Of a stretch of DNA of 64,000 nt, positions 17,569 through 26,549 are shown in pieces; position 1 is the stretch's first letter, and each line of letters opens with the position of its first letter. The position numbers and the translations under genes are program-made. The notes under the pieces were generated by a model. It made no database searches. It was not told where the DNA came from and saw only the letters and a list, made by a program, of their open reading frames with translations. Source of the DNA: Coleofasciculus sp937127375 (GTDB taxonomy: Bacteria; Cyanobacteriota; Cyanobacteriia; Cyanobacteriales; Coleofasciculaceae); NCBI GenBank assembly GCA_040218875.1, contig JAVJQP010000058.1; one strand, given 5' to 3'.

Positions 17569-18450
17569 ATGCAATATGTTAGATGCAATCTTTGCGGTAG
17601 CGATAACTACAGTATCTTATTTGAACCTGGTGTAGCTCAAATCAATCAAATTGTTAAGTGTAACTGTTGTAATTTGATGTATGCTAACCCTAGGGCAAAA
17701 GATGCGGATCATGTAGGGATCGAGACGTGGAATCCAGATTGGGTTTTATCTAATCCAGATCGATAAAAGTTAGAAAAAGAATCACTTCAGGTTAAAGATT
17801 ATGAATCAACCCAAAAATTCCTGAATGAATATTATCCCCAAAAAGGCAAACTACTTGAGATAGGCAGTAGTTTTGGTTACTTATTAAACTTTCTTAAAAA
17901 AGATGAATGGCAGGTAATGGGAGTTGAACCTAACTTAGGTCAATGTAAATATGCCGAATCTCATTTTGGCATAAAAGCTATTCCTAGCACCTTAGAAAAA
18001 GCAGAAATTAGCGATAATTCAATCGATGTAGTATTAATGATGCATGTTATAGAGCATGTACCTGATCCGTATATGACGTTTAAAGAAGTTTATCGCCTCT
18101 TGAAGCCAGGTGGTGTGTTTGTTGTAGAAACGCCCAGATACGACACGTTAGTGTTCAAATTGTTGGGCAAAAGAGAAAGAAGCCTAAGTTGCAATGGACA
18201 TATTTACTTTTTTACCAGCAGTACTCTAGAAAAAATGGCAACTCAAGCTGGCTTGACAATGCTGAAGTTAGACTATGTTGGTCGTTCCCTAACTCTAGAC
18301 AGGCTTTTTTATAATTTTGGTGTTATGAGTAAAAATAAACTAATCAAAGATAAACTCAATGATTTTTCCAATAAATTTAACCTTAATCAAGTAAGTATTT
18401 ATATTAACGCAAGGGATATGCAGCGGGCGTACTTGATGAAACCTGCGTAA
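17569..18450 (+). pseudogene. Zinc-ribbon plus SAM methyltransferase, interrupted by one in-frame stop
   Basis: A 294-codon frame that is continuous except for TAA at 17764-17766. Upstream, 65 residues form the small Cys-rich domain typical of Methyltransf_13 proteins (CNLCGSDN ... CNCCNLMY). Downstream, in the same frame, comes an intact class I methyltransferase: LLEIGSSFGYLLNFLK (SAM motif I), GVEPN, VLMMHVIEHVPDP and LLKPGGVFVVETPRY. GATGAGG lies just before the ATG. The open frame after the stop is undamaged, so the stop is recent, a sequencing error, or read through. Enzymes of this type act on sugars or polyketide-like substrates; the substrate here is unknown. Confidence 0.8.
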
Positions 18451-18539
18451 AAGCTTTATGCAAATTTATAAGAAAATGTTCTTATCACCCCAAGTACAGG
18501 ACGTCTCTATCGAACCTGTTATGTGAAATACAAATGAAA

Positions 18540-18586
18540 TCCCTCGACCTGAGAACATAGTCTTGTTCTGTTCTCTAGGCGAGGGA
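18540..18586. terminator. Long hairpin between convergent genes
   Basis: TCCCTCG-ACCTGAGAACA on the left pairs with TGTTCTCTAGG-CGAGGGA on the right, an imperfect stem of about 17 bp with an 11-base loop. It lies between the methyltransferase pseudogene and the converging radical SAM gene, so it probably terminates both. Confidence 0.7.
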
Positions 18587-18602
18587 TACGCTTAACTTTT
18601 CG

Positions 18603-19676
18603 TCAATTCTTCAGCAGCTTCATTCCCATCAGAACCTTATCCTTAAGCGTCTTTTGCGATACACAGGTAATTAAACAAAGTTGACCGCAGTCCAATGTCT
18701 GCTGACGAATCTCTTTGGCTTTTTCTCCATACCAGATTTCTTTAGCACTCTGGTGTTTAACATTACCAATCACTGGATAATCATTACAGAGTTTCACATT
18801 CCCATCTGTTTCAATCCAGAAATTGCGAAGTCCGACTCGACAGGGGCGAACAGATTCGGGAGCTTTTTCTTCACGGAAATGGGGTAAGAAAAGCCGCAGA
18901 ACATCATCACCTGTCATAATGGGTGCACCCTTTTGCTTCATTTCAATCAGGCGCTCAATTACCTGAGCAAAGTCCTCATAGTCTTCGGCTTTGAGCCACA
19001 GTTCATTATAGGTTTCGGGTGTCCAGAGATTGACGGGTTGGAAATTAACAGCAGTAGCGCCAATTTGTTGCGCCCATTCTACCAGTTCAGGCATTAAGCG
19101 GAAATTGAGGCGATTTAATGTCGGTTTGACAATAATTGGAAAACTTATGCCTTGTTTTTCCTGTTCCTGACGTAGATACTTAATACCGTTAGAAAGTTTA
19201 GCAAATAAACCGGGATAACCACGCAGGTAATCATGCAGTTCTGCATTGGGTGCATCCACAGACATATTTACGTTAAAGGGACGCGCTGCTACAGTTTTGG
19301 CAGAATTTTCCTGGGTCATGCAAGAACCATTTGTGGTCACACCGCAGTGAATACCATTGCTATTGGCAAACGCCAGTATGTCGATAAATCCCTTTTTAAT
19401 ATAAGGCTCACCGCCACTAAAGTTGATGGAATACTTACCGACAAAGTCTTTTATGCTGAGGAGGGTGCGTTTCCACTCCTCAATCGTCATTTCCTCTTTG
19501 TTTTGAGGGAGTCGCCAATACTCACACTGGCGACATTTCGCATTACAACGTTCATTGATAATCCCGTAAAACGTGACTGGCTTTGTCCGATCTAATCCGG
19601 TTTGAATCCGCAGGGATTCGGCTACGGCATTTTCAGCATGTTTTACACCGAGTTTTGAAAGGGTTGCAACATCCAT
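18603..19676 (-). CDS. Radical SAM protein with SPASM-like C-terminus
   Basis: A 357-residue enzyme. C44-x3-C48-x2-C51 (CNAKCRQC) binds the radical-SAM [4Fe-4S] cluster, FSGGEPYI is the GGE motif, and VTTNGS and MSVDAP follow in TIM-barrel order. The C-terminal part has further Cys (PCRVGL, LCNDYPVIGN, DCGQLC, TC), consistent with a SPASM or twitch auxiliary cluster site. ATG is preceded by GAGGT. No precursor-peptide gene was found within 430 bases upstream. It converges on the broken methyltransferase. Substrate unknown. Confidence 0.85.
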   Translation of the reverse strand: MDVATLSKLGVKHAENAVAESLRIQTGLDRTKPVTFYGIINERCNAKCRQCEYWRLPQNKEEMTIEEWKRTLLSIKDFVGKYSINFSGGEPYIKKGFIDILAFANSNGIHCGVTTNGSCMTQENSAKTVAARPFNVNMSVDAPNAELHDYLRGYPGLFAKLSNGIKYLRQEQEKQGISFPIIVKPTLNRLNFRLMPELVEWAQQIGATAVNFQPVNLWTPETYNELWLKAEDYEDFAQVIERLIEMKQKGAPIMTGDDVLRLFLPHFREEKAPESVRPCRVGLRNFWIETDGNVKLCNDYPVIGNVKHQSAKEIWYGEKAKEIRQQTLDCGQLCLITCVSQKTLKDKVLMGMKLLKN

Positions 19677-20107
19677 AATGCACCTCGTCGGTACTATTTG
19701 TTTATAAACTTTATGCCAATGGCATCCAATTTCCTTGTTCTGGTATCCTTAGTCAGGGGAAAAGCTTTTCAGCTTATTGCTTACACAGCTTTGAGTCAAA
19801 TTAAGTTCTAGTTATCTAGCTTTTTCAATCGGGGTTAAACAATGTTCTCATGAGAGCTAATTAGATTGACTTTACTTTAGGACAGCTACCGAGATAAATT
19901 CAAGCTTATTTTGTATAACTTAATATTTGGTGATTTAAGCTTACAATCCATGCCTGAAGAAGATCACAAACTGTAAAATTGGTTACAATGATTCCTAAGT
20001 AAGTCGAAGGTTTGCTTCGTTTAAGCAATAGTTCTAATTATTACTACTGAAATCGTTAAATAAAGATAACATAAATATACATATCCGGCATCGGGTACTA
20101 TAATTCA
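19677..20107. other. Divergent intergenic region
   Basis: 431 AT-rich bases between the radical SAM and NurA genes. No small gene was found on either strand. TATAAT at 20099-20104 lies only 3 bases before the annotated NurA ATG, which is either a coincidence or means that the real start is further in. Confidence 0.45.
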
Positions 20108-21301
20108 ATGCTCGATCTCACGAAACTCGCGAAACAAATCCCTGGAATTAGCCAGCATCTGAAAGGGGAGGCGCTGGCAAGTCGCCAGCGCTGGGAACTG
20201 GCGCAAAAGCTGATGCTGGAGGCTAATACCCGACAAAGTGAGTTAATTCAATCCCAACAGCAATGGCGCGATCGCATAATCTTCACGGCGGCTGTTCCGG
20301 TTGAATCCCTGGATACCAGCCTTGATCTGGATTCCCCGCCCGAAAGCCACACGATTTTCGCCACCGATGGGTCTCAAATGTCCCCCTCCCATCACGAAAT
20401 CGCCTATTGTTATTTAATTAACGTCGGTCGGGTAATGTTGCACTATGGGCAGAGTTTACACCCACTCTTGGATAGCTTACCCGAAGTCTTTTACCGACCC
20501 GAAGATTTATACATATCTCGCCAATGGGGGATTCGTACCGAAGAATGGATGGGGTATCGTCGCACTGTGTCTGAGGTGTCGATATTGGCAGAAATGGCGT
20601 GTCGTTGGGTCAATCCGCCCGGTTCTCACTTTGATATTCCTAATCTGGCGATGGTGGATGGATCACTGATTTACTGGTTTCTGGAGTCCTTACCCACAGA
20701 AGCCCGCGATCGCATCCTACCCCCAATTCTCGCCGCTTGGGATCAGTTGCGATCGGTGAATGTGCCACTGATGGGCTATTTGAGTGCATCTCGCAGCAAC
20801 GAAGCCCTGCATTTTCTCCGCTTACAAGCCTGTGCTTATGACACCCCCAACTGTCTCAGCCATTGCGCCTCGGTTACTGATAAATTGCCTTGTCAGGTTG
20901 TGGAACCCTTACGTGATACGATGCTCTGGTCGAGTTTACTGCAACCCGGACAACGTAGTCCTTTGTTTCGCAGTTCGGTGCGAATTTTAGATCTCTATGA
21001 TCATCACCGAATTTACTTCTGCTATGTTCACGTTGGTACAGAAATTGCCCGCGTTGAAGTTCCAGAATGGGTAGCCCAGGATACTATGTTATTCAATCAA
21101 GCCCTCAGTTTAATGCTGGCACAAGTTTACAAAGGCTATGGCTATCCCATTGCCATAGCAGAAGCCCATAATCAGGCTGTGGTTCGAGGAGGCGATCGCG
21201 CCCGCTTTTTTACCCTATTAGAACAGCAAATGATTCGCGCTGGGTTACAAAATGTGGGAACATCCTACAAAGAAGCCCGTAAGCGTGGCAGTATTTCTTA
21301 A
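20108..21301 (+). CDS. nurA: NurA-domain DNA repair nuclease
   Basis: A 397-residue protein with the NurA fold, a 5'-3' nuclease for end resection of double-strand breaks. The two metal-binding aspartates are recognisable: Asp87 in FATDGSQM and Asp184 in MVDGSLIY, together with LFRSSVRIL and the C-terminal PIAIAEAHNQAVVRGGDR. In archaea NurA works with the HerA translocase. No HerA-like gene is within 10 kb, as is usual for cyanobacteria, where nurA tends to stand alone. The ribosome site is poor, so the exact start is uncertain. Confidence 0.85.
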   Translation: MLDLTKLAKQIPGISQHLKGEALASRQRWELAQKLMLEANTRQSELIQSQQQWRDRIIFTAAVPVESLDTSLDLDSPPESHTIFATDGSQMSPSHHEIAYCYLINVGRVMLHYGQSLHPLLDSLPEVFYRPEDLYISRQWGIRTEEWMGYRRTVSEVSILAEMACRWVNPPGSHFDIPNLAMVDGSLIYWFLESLPTEARDRILPPILAAWDQLRSVNVPLMGYLSASRSNEALHFLRLQACAYDTPNCLSHCASVTDKLPCQVVEPLRDTMLWSSLLQPGQRSPLFRSSVRILDLYDHHRIYFCYVHVGTEIARVEVPEWVAQDTMLFNQALSLMLAQVYKGYGYPIAIAEAHNQAVVRGGDRARFFTLLEQQMIRAGLQNVGTSYKEARKRGSIS

Positions 21302-21392
21302 ACAGGGAGGGAGAGAATAGTTTTGACCCTTCATAACCTTCGAGGGTATGGCGCATGACCCTTCGCTTCGCTCAAAGAAACCTGGCGCGTGT

Positions 21393-21453
21393 GTAGGGGC
21401 GGGTTTCACTATTAAACTTTCTTGTCTCACCCAGATGCGACTAAACCCGCCCC
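21393..21453. repeat. GTAGGGGCGGGTTT ... AAACCCGCCCC element
   Basis: Same 60-base palindromic element family as at 10192, with a different centre. It lies between the nurA gene and the next gene. Confidence 0.75.
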
Positions 21454-21533
21454 GATCAAGTGTGAAGAGCAAGAATAATTCTACAAATGACAAATAACAA
21501 ATAACAAATAACAATTAAAGGAACTATCAAACT

Positions 21534-22145
21534 ATGGTTAGCTTAGTCCGAATGTTATCTACCCAAGATACAATTCTTAAACAAGAACCTGTTCAATCCA
21601 GTTTACTGCCAAGCTATAAACTTCAGCCGATTCCGGCTAGCACATTATTAGTTCTACAATCCTACACGCCCCCAGATTTAACCCGACATATTCGGATCAG
21701 TTTCCAGGATATTGGATTTCAGGGTAGAAATTTAAATTGGTATGCATTTATTGATCATGTTCAAATCACCAAAGAACCCCTGAGACCAACAGAAACGGTG
21801 GCACAGATGCTCTCGAAGCAAATAGAAAAAGATGTTGTCAAAATGATGGTTTACCGACAAAGTTTGCCACCTGAAGGGGGATTACTCAAAATTGTATTTA
21901 ACGTGGATACTGTCATTAAGCGTGCCCCTGTTCAATCGATGTATCTCAGTCCCAATGCTCTGCAACCGATTCCCGCAGGTACTGAACTGGTGCTATTAAC
22001 CAATAAACCTGATGCCTATAATATGGTCTCGTTGCCAATTGAAGATTCTCACATAAAATTTACCCTAAAGGACGTTGAATTTAAAGGTTTCAATCAAGAT
22101 TGGTATGCCTTTGTCAAACATGCTGGGTTGCAATTAGTGGGTTAA
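21534..22145 (+). CDS. Internally duplicated protein of unknown function
   Basis: A 203-residue protein with two copies of one domain, about residues 9-80 and 117-200. Both share the pattern DT-x-(I/L)K-x-(A/E)PVQS-x-x(L) ... LQPIPA(G/S)T-LVL ... I-F-x(D)-(I/V)-x-F-(K/Q)G-x-N-x-(D/N)WYAF-x(D/K)H. This small beta-rich unit resembles SH3-like modules seen beside cyanobacterial amidases and peptidases, but here it stands alone with no signal peptide. AAAGGA before the ATG supports the start. It may bind a ligand or a peptidoglycan peptide; this is a guess. Confidence 0.75.
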   Translation: MVSLVRMLSTQDTILKQEPVQSSLLPSYKLQPIPASTLLVLQSYTPPDLTRHIRISFQDIGFQGRNLNWYAFIDHVQITKEPLRPTETVAQMLSKQIEKDVVKMMVYRQSLPPEGGLLKIVFNVDTVIKRAPVQSMYLSPNALQPIPAGTELVLLTNKPDAYNMVSLPIEDSHIKFTLKDVEFKGFNQDWYAFVKHAGLQLVG

Positions 22146-22242
22146 TCACCAATAACGTTCAGGAGAAAACCCCGAACTTAACTCGCGAGATCCCTTACTG
22201 AGGGATAGAAGTTTTTGGCATAAGACCAATGATCCATGACAA

Positions 22243-22893
22243 CTAAGCCTGACTACTTTCAATCGCCCAACGCGCTAATTCGGTACGGTTATGCAATCCG
22301 GTTTTGCCCAGCATATTAGACACATGGCTTTCAATTGTGCGCTGGCTCACATTAAGTTCCTGGGCAATTTCCCGATTTGCCAACCCGCGTGCGACAAACT
22401 GTACCACCTTCAGTTCCGTTGGTGTCAATTCCACATTGGCGGGAACCTGAATGTTAGATGGCGGCTCTCCTCCAGGTGTTTGAGGGCGAGTTGTTAAGCG
22501 GCTAGCCTGTCTCAGGGATGATTCAACTTGAGCGACTAATTCTTCTGGCTCAAAGGGTTTGACCATGTAAACATCAGCACCGGTGTTGAGTCCCTTAACC
22601 CGATCATTGCTTTGTCCTTTGGCAGAGAGAAATAGGACAGGAATCCAGTTCATGCGTGGATCTTGCCGAACATACTCAACTAGAGCATAGCCATCCATCT
22701 CTGGCATCATTACATCACAAATGATCATGTCCGGAATGTCTTGAGCGAGAACGTCCAACGCCTCTCGACCATTTTCCGCTGTGATCACATCATACCCGCG
22801 AAACTCTAGGTAGTCCTTAACGAGCAAAATCAGATTAGGGTCATCGTCAATCAGCAGCAGTCGCTTGTTAGTTCTGACACCGTTGTCTTTCAT
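22243..22893 (-). CDS. NarL/FixJ-family response regulator (Ycf29-like)
   Basis: A 216-residue two-component regulator. The receiver domain has the acidic pocket DDD16-18, the phospho-acceptor Asp60 (IICDVMMPEMDG) and Lys112 (VKPFEP). After a Pro-rich linker, the LuxR-type helix-turn-helix is ELTPTELKVVQFVARGLANR ... NVSQRTIESHVSNMLGKTG. The architecture and order match the cyanobacterial and chloroplast Ycf29/NarL group. No histidine kinase is adjacent, so its partner is elsewhere. Confidence 0.92.
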   Translation of the reverse strand: MKDNGVRTNKRLLLIDDDPNLILLVKDYLEFRGYDVITAENGREALDVLAQDIPDMIICDVMMPEMDGYALVEYVRQDPRMNWIPVLFLSAKGQSNDRVKGLNTGADVYMVKPFEPEELVAQVESSLRQASRLTTRPQTPGGEPPSNIQVPANVELTPTELKVVQFVARGLANREIAQELNVSQRTIESHVSNMLGKTGLHNRTELARWAIESSQA

Positions 22894-23282
22894 ACGTTGA
22901 TACTGGTCATTCGGAAGTTTAGGTGGATAGTTAAAAATTTCGTTGTTCTGGTTCCACGCCTGCTAACCGGACGTTATTGAGCGGCTCCAACTTGATCGGG
23001 TGTAAGGGTACTTGCTGAGTCCAAGGATTAGCTGTCAATGTTATAGCCTATATTGGCTGACGCGAGCGATCGCGCTGTGTCCGTCAAGGATTATAGATTT
23101 ATCACGTCCTATGTTAGTCTATCTAACCTGAAACCTAAATAGGCAAGAACTCATACACTGTTTCGATTACTGGACTGATGTTCTAGTGCAAGAAGGCAGA
23201 AATAACGAATCTGCTAACATCTCCCCAGCTCTCTTGATCCCCGCCTGAGAACGAGCTACTCACGTATTTGCGCCATGCTGCA
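22894..23282. other. Intergenic region upstream of the response regulator
   Basis: 389 bases with one HIP1 site (23067-23076) and no coding potential. It contains the leader and promoter of the minus-strand response regulator and the 3' flank of the ferredoxin-like gene. Confidence 0.45.
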
Positions 23283-23819
23283 CTAGTCTTTCCAGAATCG
23301 CTGGAAAATCTTTCTCCAAAGGCTTTTCGGTTGATCTACACTGGCAACTTTTTGGGAAGTTATCTGCGGTTGGGATTGACGGTTCGCTCTTTTAGCTCCT
23401 GCTGCGTCGGAGATAGGAGATGGAGCGCTTTCTGGGAGAGGATGAACCAAAAAGGCATAGTCTTCGACAATCTTGTTGCCAATGAGATGCTCTTGAATAA
23501 TGCGTTCGATCACCTCTGGTGTCGCGTTACGATACCAAACACCATCCGGGTAAACCACCAGAATTGGACCACTGGCACAGACGCGCAGACAGTTAGCTTT
23601 GGTACGGAAGATGCAGCTTGGTCGCTCCTGAGTGGGTTGATCCAGCTTAAGCTGTTTCAAACGAGTTTTTAAGTAGTCCCAGGAATCAAGACCCGCTTGT
23701 TTAGAGCAGCACTTCGGTTTAGTCTGGTCAGCGCATAGCAAAACATGGCGTTGAATTTGATTCAGTCCGAGGCTATTTACATTTTTTGCCAACGGCGTTT
23801 GGTCTGAGGCTTTATTCAT
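23283..23819 (-). CDS. Thioredoxin-like [2Fe-2S] ferredoxin domain protein
   Basis: A 178-residue protein. Residues about 22-115 form a thioredoxin-like [2Fe-2S] domain of the Shethna/NuoE kind: RHVLLCADQTKPKCC (Cys29, Cys37, Cys38), then Cys69, Cys77 and Cys81 in PSCIFRTKANCLRVCASGP, followed by VYPDGVWY. The tail (about 130-178) is low-complexity and basic, ending in KSLWRKIFQRFWKD, possibly a membrane or partner contact. Proteins with this domain often deliver electrons or act as cluster sensors. The opposite-strand frame over it is its shadow. Confidence 0.85.
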   Translation of the reverse strand: MNKASDQTPLAKNVNSLGLNQIQRHVLLCADQTKPKCCSKQAGLDSWDYLKTRLKQLKLDQPTQERPSCIFRTKANCLRVCASGPILVVYPDGVWYRNATPEVIERIIQEHLIGNKIVEDYAFLVHPLPESAPSPISDAAGAKRANRQSQPQITSQKVASVDQPKSLWRKIFQRFWKD

Positions 23820-24350
23820 CTGTCTGACCCCTAAACATTCCCACTATCCTGTAGGGTAGCGCTTCACTACACGTCTAGGGAACAGGGAACGGGGAACAGT
23901 AAGGATTTGCCGCTTGTTAACATTTGTGAGTACAGCAGACAGAATTTATGTCTAGGTACTTATACGGGGTTGCATTCAAACAGATAATTTTCTCTTCCCC
24001 TGCTTCCCCCGCTTCCCCTGCTTCCCCCGCTTCCCCTGCTCCCCCTGCTCCCCCTGCTCCCCCTGCTCCCCCCGCTTCCCCTGCTCCCCCTGCTCCCCCT
24101 GCTCCCCCTGCTCCCCCCGCTTCCCCTGCTTCCCCCGCTTCCCCCGCTTCCCCTGCTTCCCCTGCTTCCCCCGCTTCCCCCGCTTCCCCTGCTTCCCCTG
24201 CTTCCCCTGCTTCCCCTGCTTCCCCTGCTTCCCCGACACCCCACACCCCGACACCCCACACCCCGACACCCCACACCCCAAACCCCCATACTTTAGTTCG
24301 GGAACCCGTACCCGGAAATTGATTGCAGTTTCATACCTAAGTTGAGTAAA
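23820..24350. repeat. C-rich 9-base tandem tract followed by CCCCACACCCCGACA units
   Basis: About 26 degenerate 9-base units (CCCCTGCTT, CCCCCGCTT, CCCCTGCTC) fill 23996-24235, then about four units of CCCCACACCCCGACA fill 24228-24288. The same 9-base motif makes the tract at 7838-8030. Open frames through it encode Pro-Ala-Ser or Gly-Glu-Ala repeats and are not credible genes. The tract ends 60 bases before the CIRCE operator. Confidence 0.85.
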
Positions 24351-24377
24351 TTAGCACTCAGAAGCAGAGAGTGCTAA
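24351..24377. promoter_or_regulatory. CIRCE operator for HrcA
   Basis: TTAGCACTC, nine bases, GAGTGCTAA: a perfect match to the CIRCE consensus, 59 bases before the groES start. HrcA binding here represses the groESL operon under non-stress conditions and is relieved on heat shock. Confidence 0.97.
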
Positions 24378-24436
24378 TCACTCGACAGCAGAAAGTGCAA
24401 AGTGAGACTAAACTACGCTAATTAGGAGGGAATTCA

Positions 24437-24748
24437 ATGGCAGCCGTATCTCTGAGTGTTTCTACAGTCAAGCCATTAGGCGATCGCGTTTTTGTCAAGG
24501 TCAGTGCCGCTGAAGAAAAAACGGCAGGTGGCATTTTGTTACCTGACAACGCCAAAGAGAAGCCTCAAATTGGGGAAATTGTCGCCACCGGTCCGGGCAA
24601 GCGCAACGATGATGGCTCTCGCTCGGAACTGGAAGTCAAAATTGGTGACAAGGTTCTCTACTCCAAGTATGCCGGTACTGATATCAAGCTAGGCAACGAA
24701 GAGTATGTTCTACTTTCAGAAAAAGACATCCTCGCTGTCGTTTCCTAG
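24437..24748 (+). CDS. groES: Co-chaperonin GroES
   Basis: A 103-residue chaperonin cap subunit. VKPLGDRVFVKV at the start, the mobile loop EEKTAGGILLPDNAKEKPQ (about 27-45) and YSKYAGTDIKLGNEEYVLLS near the end are diagnostic. TTAGGAGG precedes the ATG. The seven-subunit ring closes the GroEL cavity during folding in the cytosol. It is the first gene of groESL under CIRCE control. Confidence 0.98.
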   Translation: MAAVSLSVSTVKPLGDRVFVKVSAAEEKTAGGILLPDNAKEKPQIGEIVATGPGKRNDDGSRSELEVKIGDKVLYSKYAGTDIKLGNEEYVLLSEKDILAVVS

Positions 24749-24871
24749 TCGTGATCGCTAAACGTTCAGGAGTATACAAGCCAGTTCTCTGGCAACTCTC
24801 CTGAATGATGAACTCATAACAACTAGTAACAATCCACAATTCAACTCTAAGACTCAACATCACTGAAATCT

Positions 24872-26500
24872 ATGGCTAAGCGCATCATTTACAACGAAAA
24901 TGCTCGTCGCGCCCTGGAAAAGGGTATGGACATTCTGGCAGAATCCGTTGCCGTTACCCTCGGTCCAAAAGGTCGCAACGTGGTTCTGGAGAAAAAGTTT
25001 GGCGCTCCTCAAATTGTCAATGACGGGGTGACCATTGCTAAAGAAATCGAATTAGAAGACCACGTTGAAAACACGGGTGTCGCCCTGATTCGTCAAGCTG
25101 CGTCTAAGACTAATGATGCAGCGGGTGACGGTACTACAACCGCTACCGTGCTGGCTCATGCCATGGTTAAAGAAGGCTTGCGGAACGTGGCGGCTGGTGC
25201 GAATGCGATCGCCCTGAAGCGGGGGATTGACAAAGCCATTGCTTTCTTGGTGGACAAGATTGCCGAAAATGCCCGTCCTGTTGAAGATTCTAAAGCCATT
25301 GCTCAAGTTGGTTCCATCTCTGCCGGTAATGACGAAGAAGTCGGTCAGATGATTGCCCAAGCGATGGATAAGGTGGGCAAAGAAGGTGTGATTTCCTTGG
25401 AAGAAGGGAAATCCATGACCACCGAATTAGAAATCACCGAAGGGATGCGCTTTGACAAGGGCTATATTTCGCCCTACTTCGCTACCGACATGGAGCGGAT
25501 GGAAGCGATTCTGGAAGAACCCTTCATCCTGATCACCGACAAGAAAATCACCCTGGTTCAGGACATAGTACCTGTACTCGAGCAAGTTGCCCGTTCCAGT
25601 CGCCCTCTGCTGATTCTGGCTGAAGACATTGAAAAAGAAGCCCTAGCGACTCTGGTGGTCAACCGCCTGCGCGGTGTGCTGAATGTCGCGGCGGTTAAAG
25701 CTCCTGGTTTTGGCGATCGCCGTAAAGCCATGCTGGAAGATATCGCCGTATTGACCGGTGGTCAACTCATCACCGAAGACGCGGGTCTGAAGCTGGAAAA
25801 CACCAAGCTAGAGATGCTGGGTAAGGCACGTCGCATTACCATCACCAAAGACAACACCACGATTGTGGCGGAAGGCAACGAAGCGGGTGTTAAAGCTCGT
25901 TGTGAACAAATCCGTCGTCAGATTGAAGAATCCGATTCCTCCTACGACCAGGAGAAACTACAAGAACGTTTGGCGAAGTTGTCCGGTGGCGTTGCTGTGG
26001 TCAAAGTCGGGGCGGCTACCGAAACCGAAATGAAAGACCGCAAGCTGCGCTTAGAAGACGCGATTAACGCGACAAAAGCGGCGGTAGAAGAAGGGATTGT
26101 TCCCGGTGGTGGTACAACTCTGGCTCACCTGACCCCAACCCTGGAATCGTGGGCAAATGAAAACCTGAGCGGTGAAGGTTTGATTGGGGCGATTATTGTG
26201 TCCCGTGCGCTCCCAGCACCCCTGAAGCGGATTGCTGAGAATGCGGGTCAAAATGGTGCGGTTATCGCTGAGCGGGTGAAAGAGAAAGACTTCAATGTTG
26301 GCTACAACGCAGCGACGAATGAGTTCGTTGATATGTTTGAAGCTGGTATCGTTGACCCCGCTAAGGTGACTCGTTCCGCCCTGCAAAATGCCGCCTCAAT
26401 CGCGGGTATGGTATTGACTACTGAATGTATCGTAGTTGACAAGCCTGAACCCAAGGAAGGTGCTGGTGCTGGCGCTGGTATGGGCGATTTCGATTACTAA
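24872..26500 (+). CDS. groEL: Chaperonin GroEL (groES-linked copy)
   Basis: A 542-residue ATPase that folds proteins in a 14-subunit double ring. ATP-binding LGPKGRNVVLEKKFG and AAGDGTTTATVLA are intact, and the apical and C-terminal segments follow the family order. The C-terminus ends in GAGAGMGDFDY instead of the GGM repeats of E. coli. This is the operon-linked (GroEL1) type; cyanobacteria usually carry a second groEL elsewhere. It starts 123 bases after groES. Confidence 0.98.
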   Translation: MAKRIIYNENARRALEKGMDILAESVAVTLGPKGRNVVLEKKFGAPQIVNDGVTIAKEIELEDHVENTGVALIRQAASKTNDAAGDGTTTATVLAHAMVKEGLRNVAAGANAIALKRGIDKAIAFLVDKIAENARPVEDSKAIAQVGSISAGNDEEVGQMIAQAMDKVGKEGVISLEEGKSMTTELEITEGMRFDKGYISPYFATDMERMEAILEEPFILITDKKITLVQDIVPVLEQVARSSRPLLILAEDIEKEALATLVVNRLRGVLNVAAVKAPGFGDRRKAMLEDIAVLTGGQLITEDAGLKLENTKLEMLGKARRITITKDNTTIVAEGNEAGVKARCEQIRRQIEESDSSYDQEKLQERLAKLSGGVAVVKVGAATETEMKDRKLRLEDAINATKAAVEEGIVPGGGTTLAHLTPTLESWANENLSGEGLIGAIIVSRALPAPLKRIAENAGQNGAVIAERVKEKDFNVGYNAATNEFVDMFEAGIVDPAKVTRSALQNAASIAGMVLTTECIVVDKPEPKEGAGAGAGMGDFDY

Positions 26501-26549
26501 TCGCTGATGGTGTGGGGGCGATTGTTCAACAACCCCACGCTACTAACGT

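Noticed and set aside
19677..20107. Possible precursor-peptide gene for the radical SAM enzyme
   Set aside because: No small frame with a ribosome site and a Cys-, Gly- or Tyr-rich core was found on either strand.
23268..23672. 134-codon plus-strand frame opposite the thioredoxin-like ferredoxin
   Set aside because: It is antisense to a gene with clear Cys motifs and has no ribosome site or domain.
23917..24322. Long open frames on both strands through the second C-rich tract
   Set aside because: Same 9-base repeat artefact; collagen-like and Pro/Ala/Ser products have no credible start.
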